From positions 1 through 64,000 of the forward strand of contig JAAYUB010000104.1 of NCBI GenBank assembly GCA_012517875.1: 64,000 nucleotides of DNA. Reading direction: 5' to 3'. Shown piece after piece: positions 40,449 to 50,463 of the stretch. The notes beneath the pieces are model-generated. The model saw only the letters and a program-made list of their open reading frames with translations, had not been told where the DNA came from and searched no databases. The DNA is from Acidobacteriota bacterium. GTDB taxonomy: Bacteria; Acidobacteriota; JAAYUB01. Within the stretch, counting starts at the first letter, position 1, and each line of letters starts with the position of its first letter. Position numbers and translations under genes: made by a program.

Positions 40449-42512
40449 CTAGGCGGACGCTTTGGCCCGGCGGGAATCCCAGTATAGGAACCCGCACAGG
40501 CCGATGAACATGATCAGCGAGATCACCTGCCCCAGGATGTCGTTGCGCTCGCCCACCGCGAGGTCGATGTACGGGTGGAGGCCGGCCAGCACGACGAGCG
40601 CGCCCACCACGCCCATGATGGCGCCGCCGGCGATGAAGCCGCTCGCCAGCAGCGTGCCTTTCTGGACGCGGGCCTCGGAGACTTTTTCGTCCTTGCTGCT
40701 CTTGGCCACCCAGTGGGAGATCAGGCCGCCGACGAACAGCGGCGTGTTGATTTGGAGCGGCAGGTACATGCCGATGGCGAACGCCAGGGGCGGAATTTTC
40801 ATCATCTCGAGGAGGATGGCGAGCACGAGGCCGACCCCATAGAGCAGCCAGGTCACCGGCTGGTTGTCGAAGATGCCCGACAGGATGGTGGCGAACAGAT
40901 TGGCCTGCGGCGCGGGCACCACGTCGGTGTTCATGAAGCCGGAGATGAACTGGCCGGTGGCCGCATCAGGCCTGCCATAGGCAAAGTGGATGAGCAGCAC
41001 CGTCAGCACCACCCCCATGGCGGCGAACAGGGTGCCGATGACCTTCGACAGCTGCTGGTAACGCGGAGTAGAGCCGAGCCAATAGCCCGCCTTCAGATCG
41101 GTGACGAACCCGCCGCTCAGGGCCAGGGCGGTACAGACCACCGCGCCCATGACGATGGCGGCGAACTTGCCGAAGTCGCCCTGCAGGCCCACCGACACCA
41201 GGGCGGTGGAGCCGATGATCAGGGTGACCAAGGTCATGCCGGAGATGGGATTGTTGCCGGTCATGGCCGTGGCCAGCGCGGCCACGGTGGTGAACAGGAA
41301 CGAGAAGATGAACACGATCACGAGGCCGGTGAGCGAGATGGCTACGGCCTTACTCGCGGAGGCCGGGTCCTGGCTGATGAGGTAGAAGAAGAAGGCGCCC
41401 ACCGCGACGGTGCACACGGCGATGCCCATGAGCACGGTGCTCATCTTCAGATCGCGGTCGGTGCGCGCGGTGGCCGCGGCGTGGGTGTGGGGATGGAAGA
41501 TCTGCTGGAAGCCCAGCGAAAAGGCCTTGTAGATAGTGGGGAGCGACTTGATGATGCCGATGATCCCGGCGCCGGCCATGGCGCCCACGCCGATGCGCTG
41601 GGCGTAAAGACGGAACACGTCGCCCGCCGACATGCCGGGGATGAACTCGGGGAACCCGGGCAGCGGCGCCGGCGGGATGGCCAGGGCGCTGACGTGCTGG
41701 CCGAAGTGGTAGATCAGGGGCACCATGATCAACGTGGAGAAGAGGCCGCCGGCACAGATGATGGCCGAGTAGCGCAATCCCGTGATGAAACCGAGGCCGA
41801 CGATCAGGCTGACGGCGTTGATGCTCACTGTGGCCTTGGTTGTGGTGGCCAGGTGGCGCACGAAGGGGATGAACTGGAAGTTGATGATCTCAGACCAGGC
41901 CCGGACACTGGTGGCCAAAAAGTCGTAGACGCCGCCGATGCAGGCGGCGTAGACCAGGGTGCGGGCCTGCTCACCGCCCTTCTCGCCGGAGACGAACACC
42001 TCGTTGATCGCGGTGGCCTCCGGGAAGGGGAGTTTGCCGTGCATGTCGGCGACGAAATAGCGCCGCAGCGGGATCAGGAAGAGCAGCCCCAGGAAGGCGC
42101 CGAGCACCGAGACGATGTACATGGTCAGGACCATGGTCAGGGTGCCCGGCGCGACGTTCATGATGTACAGGGCCGGCAGGGTGAAGATGGAGCCGGCCAC
42201 AATCAGGCCGGACGCTCCGCCGATGCTCTGGATAATAACGTTCTCCAGGATGGTATTGCGGCGCTTGAACATTTGCGACAGGCCCACCGCCAGGATGCTG
42301 ATGGGAATGGCCGCCTCGAACACCTGCGCGACCTTGAGACCGGAATAGGTCGCGGCCACAGAGAAGAGCAAGGTCATGAGGATGCCCGTGATCACCACGC
42401 GGGCGGTGAACTCGGGCATGACGGCGTCGGCGGTCACGTACGGGACGTACTGCTCCCCGGGCTCCAGGGGACGGTAGGCGTTTTTGGCCAAGCTCCGGCT
42501 GGTGGGTTCCAT
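40449..42512 (-). CDS. OPT-family oligopeptide transporter
   Basis: The 687-residue polytopic protein has about 14-16 membrane segments and the OPT family layout. The N-terminal [20 protein letters not shown] is followed by [27 protein letters not shown]. Loop motifs include [26 protein letters not shown] and, towards the end, [20 protein letters not shown]. Bacterial members move small peptides, or metal-chelate complexes related to iron-siderophore uptake, with protons. The gene upstream encodes a metal/cobalamin-receptor-like protein, so a metal chelate is one possible cargo, but this is inference. GGAGG lies six bases before the ATG. Confidence 0.9.
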   Translation of the reverse strand: MEPTSRSLAKNAYRPLEPGEQYVPYVTADAVMPEFTARVVITGILMTLLFSVAATYSGLKVAQVFEAAIPISILAVGLSQMFKRRNTILENVIIQSIGGASGLIVAGSIFTLPALYIMNVAPGTLTMVLTMYIVSVLGAFLGLLFLIPLRRYFVADMHGKLPFPEATAINEVFVSGEKGGEQARTLVYAACIGGVYDFLATSVRAWSEIINFQFIPFVRHLATTTKATVSINAVSLIVGLGFITGLRYSAIICAGGLFSTLIMVPLIYHFGQHVSALAIPPAPLPGFPEFIPGMSAGDVFRLYAQRIGVGAMAGAGIIGIIKSLPTIYKAFSLGFQQIFHPHTHAAATARTDRDLKMSTVLMGIAVCTVAVGAFFFYLISQDPASASKAVAISLTGLVIVFIFSFLFTTVAALATAMTGNNPISGMTLVTLIIGSTALVSVGLQGDFGKFAAIVMGAVVCTALALSGGFVTDLKAGYWLGSTPRYQQLSKVIGTLFAAMGVVLTVLLIHFAYGRPDAATGQFISGFMNTDVVPAPQANLFATILSGIFDNQPVTWLLYGVGLVLAILLEMMKIPPLAFAIGMYLPLQINTPLFVGGLISHWVAKSSKDEKVSEARVQKGTLLASGFIAGGAIMGVVGALVVLAGLHPYIDLAVGERNDILGQVISLIMFIGLCGFLYWDSRRAKASA

Positions 42513-42530
42513 GAGGTTCCTCCGCGTCGG

Positions 42531-43358
42531 TTAAGTGTCGGTTGCGTGCTCCAGCATGAACTGGTGCAGGTCCATCAGGGTCGCCAGAGCGGTGGCGGTG
42601 TAGCCGCCGTACCAACTCAGCAATTCGCCCCGCACCAGAAAGACCTGATCGGTCGCGACGCGGAAGTCCGCCGCCACGACCGGAATCATCTCCTCGTCGA
42701 AAGGATAGGGCTCGGTGGGCAGCAGCACCCGCAGGTCGGGACCGCCGGGGACCAGCGCCGTTTCGAAGCGGATGTAGCGCTCCGGCGCCTCGTCCAGGAC
42801 GTTCTGGAAACCGCATTCCCGGAGCAGCGCGGCGATGTAGGTGTTGCGGTTGAACGTCATATACGGGTGCCGCCAGACGGGGCAGAGCACGGGGATGGGC
42901 ACCTGCCATGAGCGGCTGGCCCGCTCTCGGCAGGCGGCCAATATCTCCGCCTGCGCCGCAGCGATGTCGGAGATCCCGAAGACTGCACCCAGTTCGGCGA
43001 AGAGGCGCGCCACGTCGTCGAGACTGGTGGGCAGGACCGCCCACACCGGCACCCCCCGGTCGAGGAGGGCGCCGGCGTGCGCGGCCCGGTTTTCCTCCAT
43101 GTCCATGAACACCAGGTCCGGTTGGAGGGCCAGCACCCGCTCCACGTCCGGGTCCTTTGGGCCGCCGACGGCGGGAACGGTTGCGGCCAGTTCCAGCGGG
43201 CGCAGGCAGAAGACGGTGCGGCCCGCCATCCGATCGGCAAGGCCCAGGCCGGCCAGGGTGTGGCTCAGGCTGGGCACCAGCGAGACCACCCGACGGGGCG
43301 GGCGGTCAAACCGCCATTCCCGCCCGGCGGCGTCCGTGATGCGGACGGGCGCGGTCAT
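42531..43358 (-). CDS. Helical-backbone metal-receptor (BtuF/TroA-like) protein without signal peptide
   Basis: The 275-residue protein has the two-lobed fold of class III substrate-binding proteins. [23 protein letters not shown] at the N-terminus is followed by [22 protein letters not shown], the hallmark of cobalamin and siderophore receptors. Unlike most of this family it starts directly at the first lobe: no signal peptide or lipobox is seen from the ATG at 43358, which has GGGAG upstream. A further 20 in-frame codons upstream add no signal. It may therefore act in the cytoplasm or be exported another way. Its start overlaps the GT2 stop (ATGA), and the OPT transporter gene follows after 18 bases. 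Confidence 0.8.
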   Translation of the reverse strand: MTAPVRITDAAGREWRFDRPPRRVVSLVPSLSHTLAGLGLADRMAGRTVFCLRPLELAATVPAVGGPKDPDVERVLALQPDLVFMDMEENRAAHAGALLDRGVPVWAVLPTSLDDVARLFAELGAVFGISDIAAAQAEILAACRERASRSWQVPIPVLCPVWRHPYMTFNRNTYIAALLRECGFQNVLDEAPERYIRFETALVPGGPDLRVLLPTEPYPFDEEMIPVVAADFRVATDQVFLVRGELLSWYGGYTATALATLMDLHQFMLEHATDT

Positions 43359-44086
43359 GCGCCGTCTCCCGCCGCCGGCCGCGGGGCGCGGGTGAACAGG
43401 TTGTACTTCAGGATGCACCAGAGGGCCCGGACTCCGTCCTTCCAGCCGATCTTCTTCCCCTCCTCGTAGGTCCGGCCGTAATAGGAAATGCCCACCTCGT
43501 AGATGCGGCAGCGCAGGCGAGCCAACTTGGCGGTGATTTCGATCTCGAAGCCGAAGCGGTCCTCCCGCAGCTCGAAGCGGTGGAGCAGCTCCCGGCGGAA
43601 CACCTTGTAGCAGGTCTCCACGTCGGTCAGGTTCAGGTTGGTCAACATGTTGGACCAGAGGGTGATGAAGCGGTTGCCCAGCATGTGCCAGAAATAGACC
43701 ACCCGGTGGGCGGAACCGCCCATGAACCGCGAGCCGTAGACGACGTCGGCCTTGCCGTCGAGAACGGGCTTGAGCAGGATGGCGTATTCCTCGGGGTCGT
43801 ACTCCAGATCGGCGTCCTGAACCAACACCCAGTCGCCGGTGGCGCGTCCGAAGCCGGTGCGCAGGGCCGCGCCCTTGCCGCGGTTCCGCTCATGGCGGAG
43901 GACCACGACGCCCGGCAGCTCCCGGGCCAGCTCGGCGGCGAGATCGCCCGAGCCGTCCTGCGAGCAGTCGTCAACCAGAATGATCTCTTTCTCGATCCCG
44001 GGCAGAGTCACCGCGTGAACGCGGCGCAGGATCTCGGCCAGGGTGTGCCGCTCATTGTAGAAAGGAATGACCACCGAGAGCTTCAT
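43355..44086 (-). CDS. GT2-family glycosyltransferase (dolichyl-phosphate-mannose synthase-like)
   Basis: The 243-residue soluble protein is a GT-A enzyme. [19 protein letters not shown] opens it, [12 protein letters not shown] gives the nucleotide-binding Asp pair, and [32 protein letters not shown] gives the DxD-like metal motif. VYGSRFMGG and a conserved acceptor region with [12 protein letters not shown] follow. It lacks the C-terminal membrane segments of GtrB-type members. It probably transfers a hexose to polyprenyl phosphate. ATG at 44086 is the likely start, with an extended -10 promoter about 30 bases upstream; an upstream in-frame ATG lies inside that promoter. It heads a unit with the metal-receptor, OPT and purD genes. 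Confidence 0.88.
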   Translation of the reverse strand: MKLSVVIPFYNERHTLAEILRRVHAVTLPGIEKEIILVDDCSQDGSGDLAAELARELPGVVVLRHERNRGKGAALRTGFGRATGDWVLVQDADLEYDPEEYAILLKPVLDGKADVVYGSRFMGGSAHRVVYFWHMLGNRFITLWSNMLTNLNLTDVETCYKVFRRELLHRFELREDRFGFEIEITAKLARLRCRIYEVGISYYGRTYEEGKKIGWKDGVRALWCILKYNLFTRAPRPAAGDGA

Positions 44087-44115
44087 GTGCCGTCCGTCTG
44101 GGAAATTGAAGGCGT

Positions 44116-44124
44116 ATTGTACCA
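44116..44124 (-). promoter_or_regulatory. Extended -10 promoter of the GT2/receptor/OPT/purD unit
   Basis: Minus-strand TGGTACAAT (44124-44116) fits an extended -10 box. A TTGACG lies only eight bases upstream, too close to act as its -35. Start of transcription would be about 23 bases before the GT2 ATG. Confidence 0.45.
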
Positions 44125-44202
44125 TCTTTCGTCAAATCAGGCCTCTTTTTGTCGGTCGGCGGCGCGGGCGGGAAGACGCCCGCCCAACCGCCGAAAAGTC
44201 GG

Positions 44203-44231
44203 ATGACAAGCCCCGGATTTTCATGTAGAGT
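44203..44231 (+). promoter_or_regulatory. Candidate promoter of the EF-G gene
   Basis: ATGACA at 44203-44208 and TAGAGT at 44226-44231 are 17 bases apart, with a predicted leader of about 16 bases. Confidence 0.35.
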
Positions 44232-44253
44232 GTCCCTTTGTGCAGGTGACACC

Positions 44254-46302
44254 ATGGCCGCACGCAGCCAATTACTGAAAACACGCAACATCGGCATCAT
44301 CGCCCACATCGACGCCGGCAAGACGACGGTGACGGAGCGGATTCTGTACTACAGCGGCAAGATCCATCGCATCGGCGAGGTCCATGACGGCACCGCCACC
44401 ATGGACTGGATGGTCCAGGAGCAGCAGCGCGGCATCACCATCACGTCAGCGGTTACCAGTTTCCCCTGGGGCGACCACCAGATTCAGCTTATCGACACCC
44501 CGGGCCACGTGGATTTCACCATCGAGGTGGAACGCAGCCTACGGGTGCTGGACGGCGCGGTGGTGGTTTTCTGCGCGGTGGGGGGCGTGGAGCCTCAGTC
44601 CGAGACGGTCTGGCACCAGGCGGACAAGTACCACGTGCCGCGACTGGCTTTCGTCAACAAGCTGGACCGCGCCGGCGCCGACTTCTTCGGGGTAGTGGAT
44701 CAAATGCGCCACAAGCTGGCCGCCGTGCCGCTGCCGCTCCAGCTGCCCATCTTCCACGGCGACCGCCTCGAGGGCGTGGTGGACCTGGTTGAGAGCCGCG
44801 CTCTGGTCTGGAAAGACGAAGATCTCGGCGCCGAAGTGGTGGCGGAACCGGTGCCCGACGCCGTGGCGGCGGAGGTCGAACACCACCGCGAGCGTCTGGT
44901 GGAAATCCTGGCGGACCACGACGACACCATCGCCGAGCGCTTCCTCGACGGCGCCGAGGTGAACGCCGGCGAATTGCGGGCGGCCATCCGGCGCGCCACC
45001 CTGAACCTGCAGTTGGTGCCGGTGTTCTGCGGCGCCGCGCTGCGCAACAAGGGGATTCAGCCGCTGCTCGACGGCGTCTGCGCCTACCTTCCGTCACCGC
45101 TGGATATGCCGCCTATCCGGGGCCACGTGCCGGACACCGGCGCGCCGGCGGAGCGGCATCCTGACCCGGCGGAGCCTCTCTGCGCGTACGTGTTCAAGGT
45201 GATGATGGAAGAGGGTCGTCGCATGTGCTTCCTGCGCGTCTATTCCGGCCGGCTGCAGGTGGGGCAGGCGGCTTATAACGCCACGCAGAAACAGGCGGAG
45301 CGCGTGGCCCGGATCTTCCAGCTGCACTCCAATAAGCGGGCGCGGCTTGACGAGGCCGAGGCGGGCCATATCGTGGCGGTGATGGGGTTCAAACTCGCCG
45401 GCACCGGCGACACCCTCTGCGACGAGGAGCATCCCATCCTGCTGGTGCGCATCGACGCCTATGAGCCTGTGATCTCCATGGCGGTGGAGCCCCGGCGCAA
45501 CGCCGACCTCGAAAAACTCCAATTGATGCTCCGGAAATTCGCCGACGAGGATCCCACATTCCATGCCCACGATGATCCGGATACGGGCCAGACCATCATC
45601 TCCGGCATGGGCGAGCTGCATCTGGAGATCGTGACGGACCGCCTCCGCACCGAATATGGTCTGGAGGTGAATGTCGGCAAACCTCAGGTGGTGTACCGCG
45701 AGACCGTCTCGGCCGCGGCCGAAGGCGCCGCGGTCTTTGAGCACGAGATCGCCGGCCGCGACCACTACGCCGCCGTCACCCTGCGGGTGGAACCGCTGGC
45801 GCGGGGCTGCGGCAACCAATTCTCCAGCCAGGTACCCCGCGACAGCATCCTTGGTTTTGTGTACGAGGCGATCGAGACGGGCGTCCGCGAGGCTGCGTTC
45901 GGCGGGGTGCTGATGGGCTACCCCGTGGCGGATGTGGCCACCACGCTGCTGGCGCTGGAGCAGCGCGAGGGCCAGGCGTCGGACATCGCCTTCAAGGCCT
46001 GCACCATGAAGGCGTTCGCACTGGGGGTCCAGGCGGCCGGCCCGGTGCTCATGGAGCCCATCATGAACGCCGAGGTGCTGGTGCCGGAGGAGTTTCTGGG
46101 CGGCGTGGTGGGCGACCTGAGCGCCCGGCGGGGGAAGGTGCAGAAGATCACCCCTCGCAAGAACCTCGCCGTCGTCGACGCCCAGGTGCCGCTGTCCGGG
46201 ATGTTCGGATACTCCCGTGCGGTCCGCACCCTGAGCCAGGGCCGGGCCACCTTCACCATGCAGTTTTCCCATTTCGAAGTGATGACCGGCTCCGGCGCGT
46301 AA
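44254..46302 (+). CDS. fusA: Elongation factor G (probable second, EF-G2-like paralogue)
   Basis: The 682-residue GTPase has G1 AHIDAGKTT (17-25), the switch RGITITSA, G3 DTPGHVDF and G4 NKLDR. Domain II-V motifs of EF-G are also present ([48 protein letters not shown]). It moves tRNA-mRNA on the ribosome, or assists recycling. The G4 NKLDR instead of the usual NKMDR, and the absence of rpsL, rpsG and tuf neighbours, suggest the second EF-G paralogue found in many bacteria rather than the main copy in the str operon. That assignment is inference. ATG at 44254 is preceded by CAGGTG. The TerC-family gene follows after 33 bases. Confidence 0.88.
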   Translation: MAARSQLLKTRNIGIIAHIDAGKTTVTERILYYSGKIHRIGEVHDGTATMDWMVQEQQRGITITSAVTSFPWGDHQIQLIDTPGHVDFTIEVERSLRVLDGAVVVFCAVGGVEPQSETVWHQADKYHVPRLAFVNKLDRAGADFFGVVDQMRHKLAAVPLPLQLPIFHGDRLEGVVDLVESRALVWKDEDLGAEVVAEPVPDAVAAEVEHHRERLVEILADHDDTIAERFLDGAEVNAGELRAAIRRATLNLQLVPVFCGAALRNKGIQPLLDGVCAYLPSPLDMPPIRGHVPDTGAPAERHPDPAEPLCAYVFKVMMEEGRRMCFLRVYSGRLQVGQAAYNATQKQAERVARIFQLHSNKRARLDEAEAGHIVAVMGFKLAGTGDTLCDEEHPILLVRIDAYEPVISMAVEPRRNADLEKLQLMLRKFADEDPTFHAHDDPDTGQTIISGMGELHLEIVTDRLRTEYGLEVNVGKPQVVYRETVSAAAEGAAVFEHEIAGRDHYAAVTLRVEPLARGCGNQFSSQVPRDSILGFVYEAIETGVREAAFGGVLMGYPVADVATTLLALEQREGQASDIAFKACTMKAFALGVQAAGPVLMEPIMNAEVLVPEEFLGGVVGDLSARRGKVQKITPRKNLAVVDAQVPLSGMFGYSRAVRTLSQGRATFTMQFSHFEVMTGSGA

Positions 46303-46335
46303 GTCCACACGCCCCCGCCCGGGTCGAGGCGCACG

Positions 46336-47319
46336 ATGTCCCACGAAACAATCATGTGGCTGGTGTTCGGTGTGGCCGTGAGCGGCATGCTGGTCCTGGA
46401 TCTGGGCGTGTTCCACCGGCGGGCGCACAAGGTGTCCATTCGCGAAGCGCTGGTCTGGAGTGCGGTCTGGATTGCACTGGCCCTGGTGTTCGCGGTCGGG
46501 GTCTGGTTTGAGCTGGGGCGGGAGCGGGCGCTGGAGTTCCTCGCCGGGTATATCATCGAGAAGTCGCTCAGCGTCGATAACCTGTTTGTCTTCCTGGTGA
46601 TCTTCTCCTATTTCGGCGTGGCGCCGCGCTACCAGCACAAGGTGCTGTTCTGGGGCATCCTGTCTGCGCTGGTGTTCCGCGCGGCGTTCATCGCCGCCGG
46701 TGTCACCCTCATCCGCCAGTTCCACTGGGTGATCTATGTGTTCGGCGTGTTCCTCGTCTACAGCGGGGTGAAGCTCTTCTTTCAGAAAGGCCACGAGATT
46801 CACCCGGAACAGAACCCCATCCTCCGGCTGCTGCGCCGCTTCCGCCGACTGTTCCCCATCACCAAGCGCTACCTGGGGGGGCGCTTCCTGTTCCGGCGCC
46901 GCGGCGCCTGGGTGGGGACGCCGCTGCTGGTGGTGCTGATCATGATCGAGACCAGCGACATCGTCTTCGCTGTGGATTCGATCCCCGCCATCCTGGCCAT
47001 CACCACCGACCCGTTCGTGGTGTACACCTCCAACGTGTTCGCCATTCTGGGCTTGCGCGCCCTTTACTTTGCCTTGGCCGGCGTCATGGAGGTCTTCCAC
47101 TATCTGCACTACGGGCTGGCGTTCATCCTGGCGTTCGTCGGGGCGAAGATGCTGTTGGCCGACGTCTACAAGGTCCCGGTTCCCGTCGCCCTCGGCGTGG
47201 TCGCGGTCATCCTGGCGGGCTCCGTGGTCGTTTCCCTTCTCCGGCCTCCCTCCTCCTCCAAAGACCCCGAGCCGCCGGCTGCCCTGACCGGTGATCGGGT
47301 GACCTCCGCGAAGGAGTAG
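46336..47319 (+). CDS. TerC/Alx-family membrane protein (probable metal-ion exporter)
   Basis: The 327-residue protein has about nine membrane segments. It carries the TerC family signatures VLDLGVFHRRAHKVSIREAL at the N-terminus, GYIIEKSLSVDNLFVFLVIF near residue 75 and MIETSDIVFAVDSIPAILAI near 208, whose acidic residues in membrane helices probably bind metal. Members export manganese in several bacteria, or load it onto secreted proteins. The C-terminal 30 residues are a Pro/Ser-rich cytoplasmic tail. The gap from the EF-G gene is too short for a manganese riboswitch of the yybP-ykoY class, so regulation through that route is not seen here. Probably co-transcribed with EF-G. Confidence 0.9.
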   Translation: MSHETIMWLVFGVAVSGMLVLDLGVFHRRAHKVSIREALVWSAVWIALALVFAVGVWFELGRERALEFLAGYIIEKSLSVDNLFVFLVIFSYFGVAPRYQHKVLFWGILSALVFRAAFIAAGVTLIRQFHWVIYVFGVFLVYSGVKLFFQKGHEIHPEQNPILRLLRRFRRLFPITKRYLGGRFLFRRRGAWVGTPLLVVLIMIETSDIVFAVDSIPAILAITTDPFVVYTSNVFAILGLRALYFALAGVMEVFHYLHYGLAFILAFVGAKMLLADVYKVPVPVALGVVAVILAGSVVVSLLRPPSSSKDPEPPAALTGDRVTSAKE

Positions 47320-47416
47320 TGGCCCGCCGCCTGCAGTAACGCCGAGTTGGGCCCGATATCCAGAGACCGCGAGCATGCGGCTGCGGCGATATAAACTGAG
47401 CGGCGCCCCCGATCTG

Positions 47417-47425
47417 TGTTATAGT
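47417..47425 (+). promoter_or_regulatory. Extended -10 promoter of the osmolyte operon
   Basis: TGTTATAGT at 47417-47425 fits an extended -10 element, about 80 bases before the first glycosyltransferase start. There is no clear -35 box. The 186-base spacer has no other obvious feature. Confidence 0.5.
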
Positions 47426-47505
47426 GTCTTTGTAACCGAAACCGGAACCGCGATCACGCAAGCTATTTCACCGCCGCCTCCAACGACAACGCACAGGATC
47501 AAGCG

Positions 47506-48777
47506 ATGCAACGACTGGCCGCCGTGCTCAGAGAGGATGTCTGTCGCCAGATCGGAGAGATCGGCGAGGCCGATGTCCTGGTGGGCATTCCCAGCTTCAA
47601 CAACGCCCGCACCATCGGTCACGTGGTCCGGGCGGCGCAGGCCGGCCTCGGCAAGTACTTTTCGTCCTGCCGGGCCGTGTTGGTGAACTCGGACGGCGGT
47701 TCCACCGACGAGACCCTGGATGTGGTCCGCCAGGCGTCGGTGGATTTCGGCACGGTGCTCGTCCAGAACCAGGTGCAGCCCCTGCATAAGATCCTGACGC
47801 CGTATGTCGGATTGCCGGGCAAGGGAAGCGCGTTCCGGACCGTTTTCGAGATCGCCCGGGCGCTGAAGGTGAGGGCTTGCGCCGTCGTGGACTCGGACCT
47901 GCGCAGCATCACCCCCGAGTGGTTTGAGCTGCTGCTGCGGCCGGTGCTGGACAGCGGCTTTGATTACGTGGCGCCCTACTATCACCGGCACAAGTTCGAC
48001 GGCACCATCACCAACACCATCGTCTACCCGATGACCCGTGCCCTGTTCGGCAAGCAGATTCGCCAGCCCATCGGGGGCGATTTCGGCTTCTCGGGTCGCC
48101 TGTCCGAATTCTACGCCAACCAGGACGTCTGGGAAAGCGACGTGGCCCGGTACGGGATTGACATCTGGATGACCGGCACGGCCGTGGCCAAAGGGTTCCG
48201 TGTCTGTCAGTCGTTCCTGGGCGCCAAAATCCATGACCCGAAGGACCCGGGCGCGGATCTCAGCGCCATGCTGCACCAAGTGGTGGGGGCGCTCTTCAGC
48301 CTGATGGAAACGTACCGGTTGTCCTGGCAGTCGGTGGTCGGGTCCATGTCGGTGCCCACGTTCGGATTCGTTTATGCGGTGGGACTGGAGCCCGTGTCGG
48401 TCAACCTGGCCGGCATGCTGGACAAAATGCGCATGGGGGTTCGGGAACTCCGGGACGTTTACTGCCAGATCGTCTCGCCGGAAAGCATGGCCGGTCTCGT
48501 CGCGGCCGCCGACCTGAGCGACGAGCGGTTTGTCCTGCCCGACGAGGTCTGGGTGCGGCTCATTTACGATTTCGCCCTGGCCTGTCATCGGCGGACCATG
48601 AACCGGGAACACCTGATCAAATCGCTGACCCCGCTCTATCTGGGCAAAGTGGCCTCGTTCGTGATCGAGTGCCGGGACAGCGACGCCGCCGCGGTCGAGC
48701 AGCGTCTGGAAGCACTGTGCCAGGCGTTCGAGCGGGACAAGCCCTACCTGGTCTCCCGCTGGGAACCGCAGCACTGA
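47506..48777 (+). CDS. GT-A glycosyltransferase, glucosylglycerate/mannosylglucosylglycerate synthase-like
   Basis: The 423-residue soluble enzyme has an inverting/retaining GT-A core. VLVGIPSFNNARTIGHVV is at the start, LVNSDGGSTDET near 60, the conserved loop LPGKGSA at 103-109 and the metal motif DSD at 129-131. PIGGDFGFSG and YGIDIWMTGTAVAKGF follow near 185-225, then a long helical C-terminus. This pattern fits the single-step synthases that join a nucleotide sugar to glycerate or glucosylglycerate. The neighbours (phosphatase and GpgS-type synthase) support a solute pathway. Whether the product is glucosylglycerate or mannosylglucosylglycerate cannot be told from sequence by eye. It heads the operon; AGGA lies before the ATG. 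Confidence 0.75.
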   Translation: MQRLAAVLREDVCRQIGEIGEADVLVGIPSFNNARTIGHVVRAAQAGLGKYFSSCRAVLVNSDGGSTDETLDVVRQASVDFGTVLVQNQVQPLHKILTPYVGLPGKGSAFRTVFEIARALKVRACAVVDSDLRSITPEWFELLLRPVLDSGFDYVAPYYHRHKFDGTITNTIVYPMTRALFGKQIRQPIGGDFGFSGRLSEFYANQDVWESDVARYGIDIWMTGTAVAKGFRVCQSFLGAKIHDPKDPGADLSAMLHQVVGALFSLMETYRLSWQSVVGSMSVPTFGFVYAVGLEPVSVNLAGMLDKMRMGVRELRDVYCQIVSPESMAGLVAAADLSDERFVLPDEVWVRLIYDFALACHRRTMNREHLIKSLTPLYLGKVASFVIECRDSDAAAVEQRLEALCQAFERDKPYLVSRWEPQH

Positions 48778-48799
48778 TTCCACCGAGGAAGGTGCAGCC

Positions 48800-49501
48800 A
48801 TGAAAGAAATCTGGGAACGGATCATTGTGGAGCCGTTTGAGCGCTTCGTGGGCATGATCGCCTCGTTCCTGCCCAACCTTCTGGTGTCGCTGATCCTGAT
48901 CGTTGCGGGCATAATCTGCGGCTGGCTGACCAGGCAGGTGATCACCGGCCTGCTCCGGGTGGTGAAGGCGGACCGCTTTTTCAAGAAATCGGGCATGATG
49001 CAGGCACTGGAGCGGAGCGGGCTCAAGGACAGCCCGTCCCGGCTCATCGGCCAGTTGGCAGGCTGGCTGGTGGTGCTCGTCTTCACCGTGATCGCCCTAA
49101 CCGCCCTGAAGGTACCGGCGGTCGAAAATCTGCTCAGCCAGATGCTGCTGTACCTGCCCAATCTGTTTGTGGCCGTCGTGATCCTGATGATCGGCTTCAT
49201 TCTCGGCAACTTCCTGCAGCGGACCGTGCTGATCGCCGGTGTCAACGCCGGAGTGCGGCTGGCCCGGACGGCCAGCCGGTGCGTCCAATACGGCGTGTAT
49301 TTTTTCGCGACGGCGATGGCGTTGGAACAACTGGGCATCGGACGCGAGACGGTTCTCATCGCGTTTGCAATCGTGTTCGGGGGCGTGGTGCTGGCGCTGG
49401 CGCTGGCCTTCGGCCTGGGTGGGCGGGCCATCGCCCGGGAGTACCTGGAGCGGTTGATCAAAGGCGGAGATGAAGAGCCGGATGATTTCCATCATCTGTA
49501 G
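48800..49501 (+). CDS. MscS-related conserved-TM-helix channel protein (no cytoplasmic vestibule)
   Basis: The 233-residue protein has about five membrane segments: residues 20-45, 83-105, 112-135, 155-170 and 180-203. It has the glycine/alanine-rich helix AFAIVFGGVVLALALAFGLGG that is typical of the pore-lining helix in small mechanosensitive-channel relatives (TM_helix family, CmpX-like). The large beta/alpha cytoplasmic domain of MscS is missing; only a 25-residue acidic tail follows. It lies 22 bases after one osmolyte glycosyltransferase and upstream of the phosphatase gene. It may therefore release or sense the solute during osmotic change. That coupling is inferred from position. AAGGTG precedes the ATG. 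Confidence 0.78.
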   Translation: MKEIWERIIVEPFERFVGMIASFLPNLLVSLILIVAGIICGWLTRQVITGLLRVVKADRFFKKSGMMQALERSGLKDSPSRLIGQLAGWLVVLVFTVIALTALKVPAVENLLSQMLLYLPNLFVAVVILMIGFILGNFLQRTVLIAGVNAGVRLARTASRCVQYGVYFFATAMALEQLGIGRETVLIAFAIVFGGVVLALALAFGLGGRAIAREYLERLIKGGDEEPDDFHHL

Positions 49502-49569
49502 GCACGTCCCGTGCACCGGTTTGCGGTTCGATCGCCGGCGGGCCGAGGCGGGACCGATGAGGTGGGTGC

Positions 49570-50394
49570 ATGCATGATACCGCAACGCAGTGGGTGGTAT
49601 TCACCGATCTGGACGGAACACTGCTGGACAAGCAGACTTACTCCTGGTCCGCCGCGCGGAGCGGGCTCGAACTCCTGGCCGGCCGGAGCATCCCCCTGGT
49701 GTTGGTGACCAGCAAGACCCTGGCCGAGGTGGAACCCCTGCGGCGGGACATGCAGTTGAACGACCCGTTCATTGTGGAAAACGGGGCCGCCGTGTTCCTG
49801 CCGCCGGACGGCGGAGGGCCCGAAATGGCTGATCTGTCGGAGGTGGCCGGGTACCGCTGTCGGCTGTTCGGCCGGACGTACGCGGAAGCACGCCGATTTC
49901 TGGTCAGCCAGGCGGCGCGGCTGGGTGCGCGCGGATTCGGCGATATGACCATCGACGAGATCTCGGCCCGAACGGCGCTGCCGCCCGACGCGGCGGGCCG
50001 GGCGGCGGCACGGCTCTTCACCGAGCCGTGCGCGGTGGAACCGGGCCGGCTCGCCGAACTCGACGCAATCGCCCGCCGGGCCGGCTTCAGGATTCTGGAA
50101 GGCGGACGGTTTTGTCACGTCGTGGCTGCGGGGCAGGACAAGGGGACGGCCGTGCGGTGGCTGATCGCAGCTTACCAGCGGCGATGGCCCGGCCGGAAAA
50201 TCGGGACGGTGGGCATCGGAGACAGCCCCAACGACTTGGATTTTCTGTCAGTCGTGGATGTGCCGGTGCTCGTCCGGCGCCCTGACGGCACGCACCTCAG
50301 GGCTGACGGTCTGCCCCGGGCTCTGCTGGCGGCCGCGATCGGACCGGCGGGTTGGAACCTGGCGATCCACCAATTGCTCGGCGACCGCCGCTGA
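49570..50394 (+). CDS. Mannosyl-/glucosyl-3-phosphoglycerate phosphatase (HAD family)
   Basis: The 274-residue protein is a HAD-IIB phosphatase. FTDLDGTLLD (nucleophile Asp13, acid Asp15) is followed by VLVTSKTLAEVEPL (motif II), an inserted cap domain (about 85-195), and GIGDSPNDLDFL (motif IV) near 217. VENGAAVFLPPDGG and RFCHVVAAGQDKGTAV are characteristic of the mannosyl-3-phosphoglycerate phosphatase branch. It should remove phosphate from the glycosyl-3-phosphoglycerate made by the next gene's product, giving the free glycosylglycerate osmolyte. It lies between the channel gene and the synthase gene. Sugar identity (glucose or mannose) is uncertain; the adjacent GpgS-like synthase favours glucose. 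Confidence 0.85.
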   Translation: MHDTATQWVVFTDLDGTLLDKQTYSWSAARSGLELLAGRSIPLVLVTSKTLAEVEPLRRDMQLNDPFIVENGAAVFLPPDGGGPEMADLSEVAGYRCRLFGRTYAEARRFLVSQAARLGARGFGDMTIDEISARTALPPDAAGRAAARLFTEPCAVEPGRLAELDAIARRAGFRILEGGRFCHVVAAGQDKGTAVRWLIAAYQRRWPGRKIGTVGIGDSPNDLDFLSVVDVPVLVRRPDGTHLRADGLPRALLAAAIGPAGWNLAIHQLLGDRR

Positions 50395-50463
50395 GGCTGC
50401 GGAAATGCCGTCGTTCCGGCACGGCGTCGCAGCCGGGCGAAAAGCGACAAACGGGAGTATGCC

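Noticed and set aside
40575-42911. A 778-codon open frame on the plus strand opposite the OPT gene, and similar long antisense frames at 45094-47376, 47419-49461, 2904-4457 and 15943-17370
   Set aside because: They are mirror frames of well-supported genes in G+C-rich DNA, rich in His/Arg/Gly/Gln with no motifs or ribosome-binding sites.
44095-44145. TTGACG and TACAAT upstream of the GT2 gene as a normal promoter pair
   Set aside because: The two boxes are only eight bases apart; the extended -10 element alone is the better reading.
46303-46335. A manganese riboswitch before the TerC-family gene
   Set aside because: Only 33 bases separate it from the EF-G stop codon, too short for that riboswitch.
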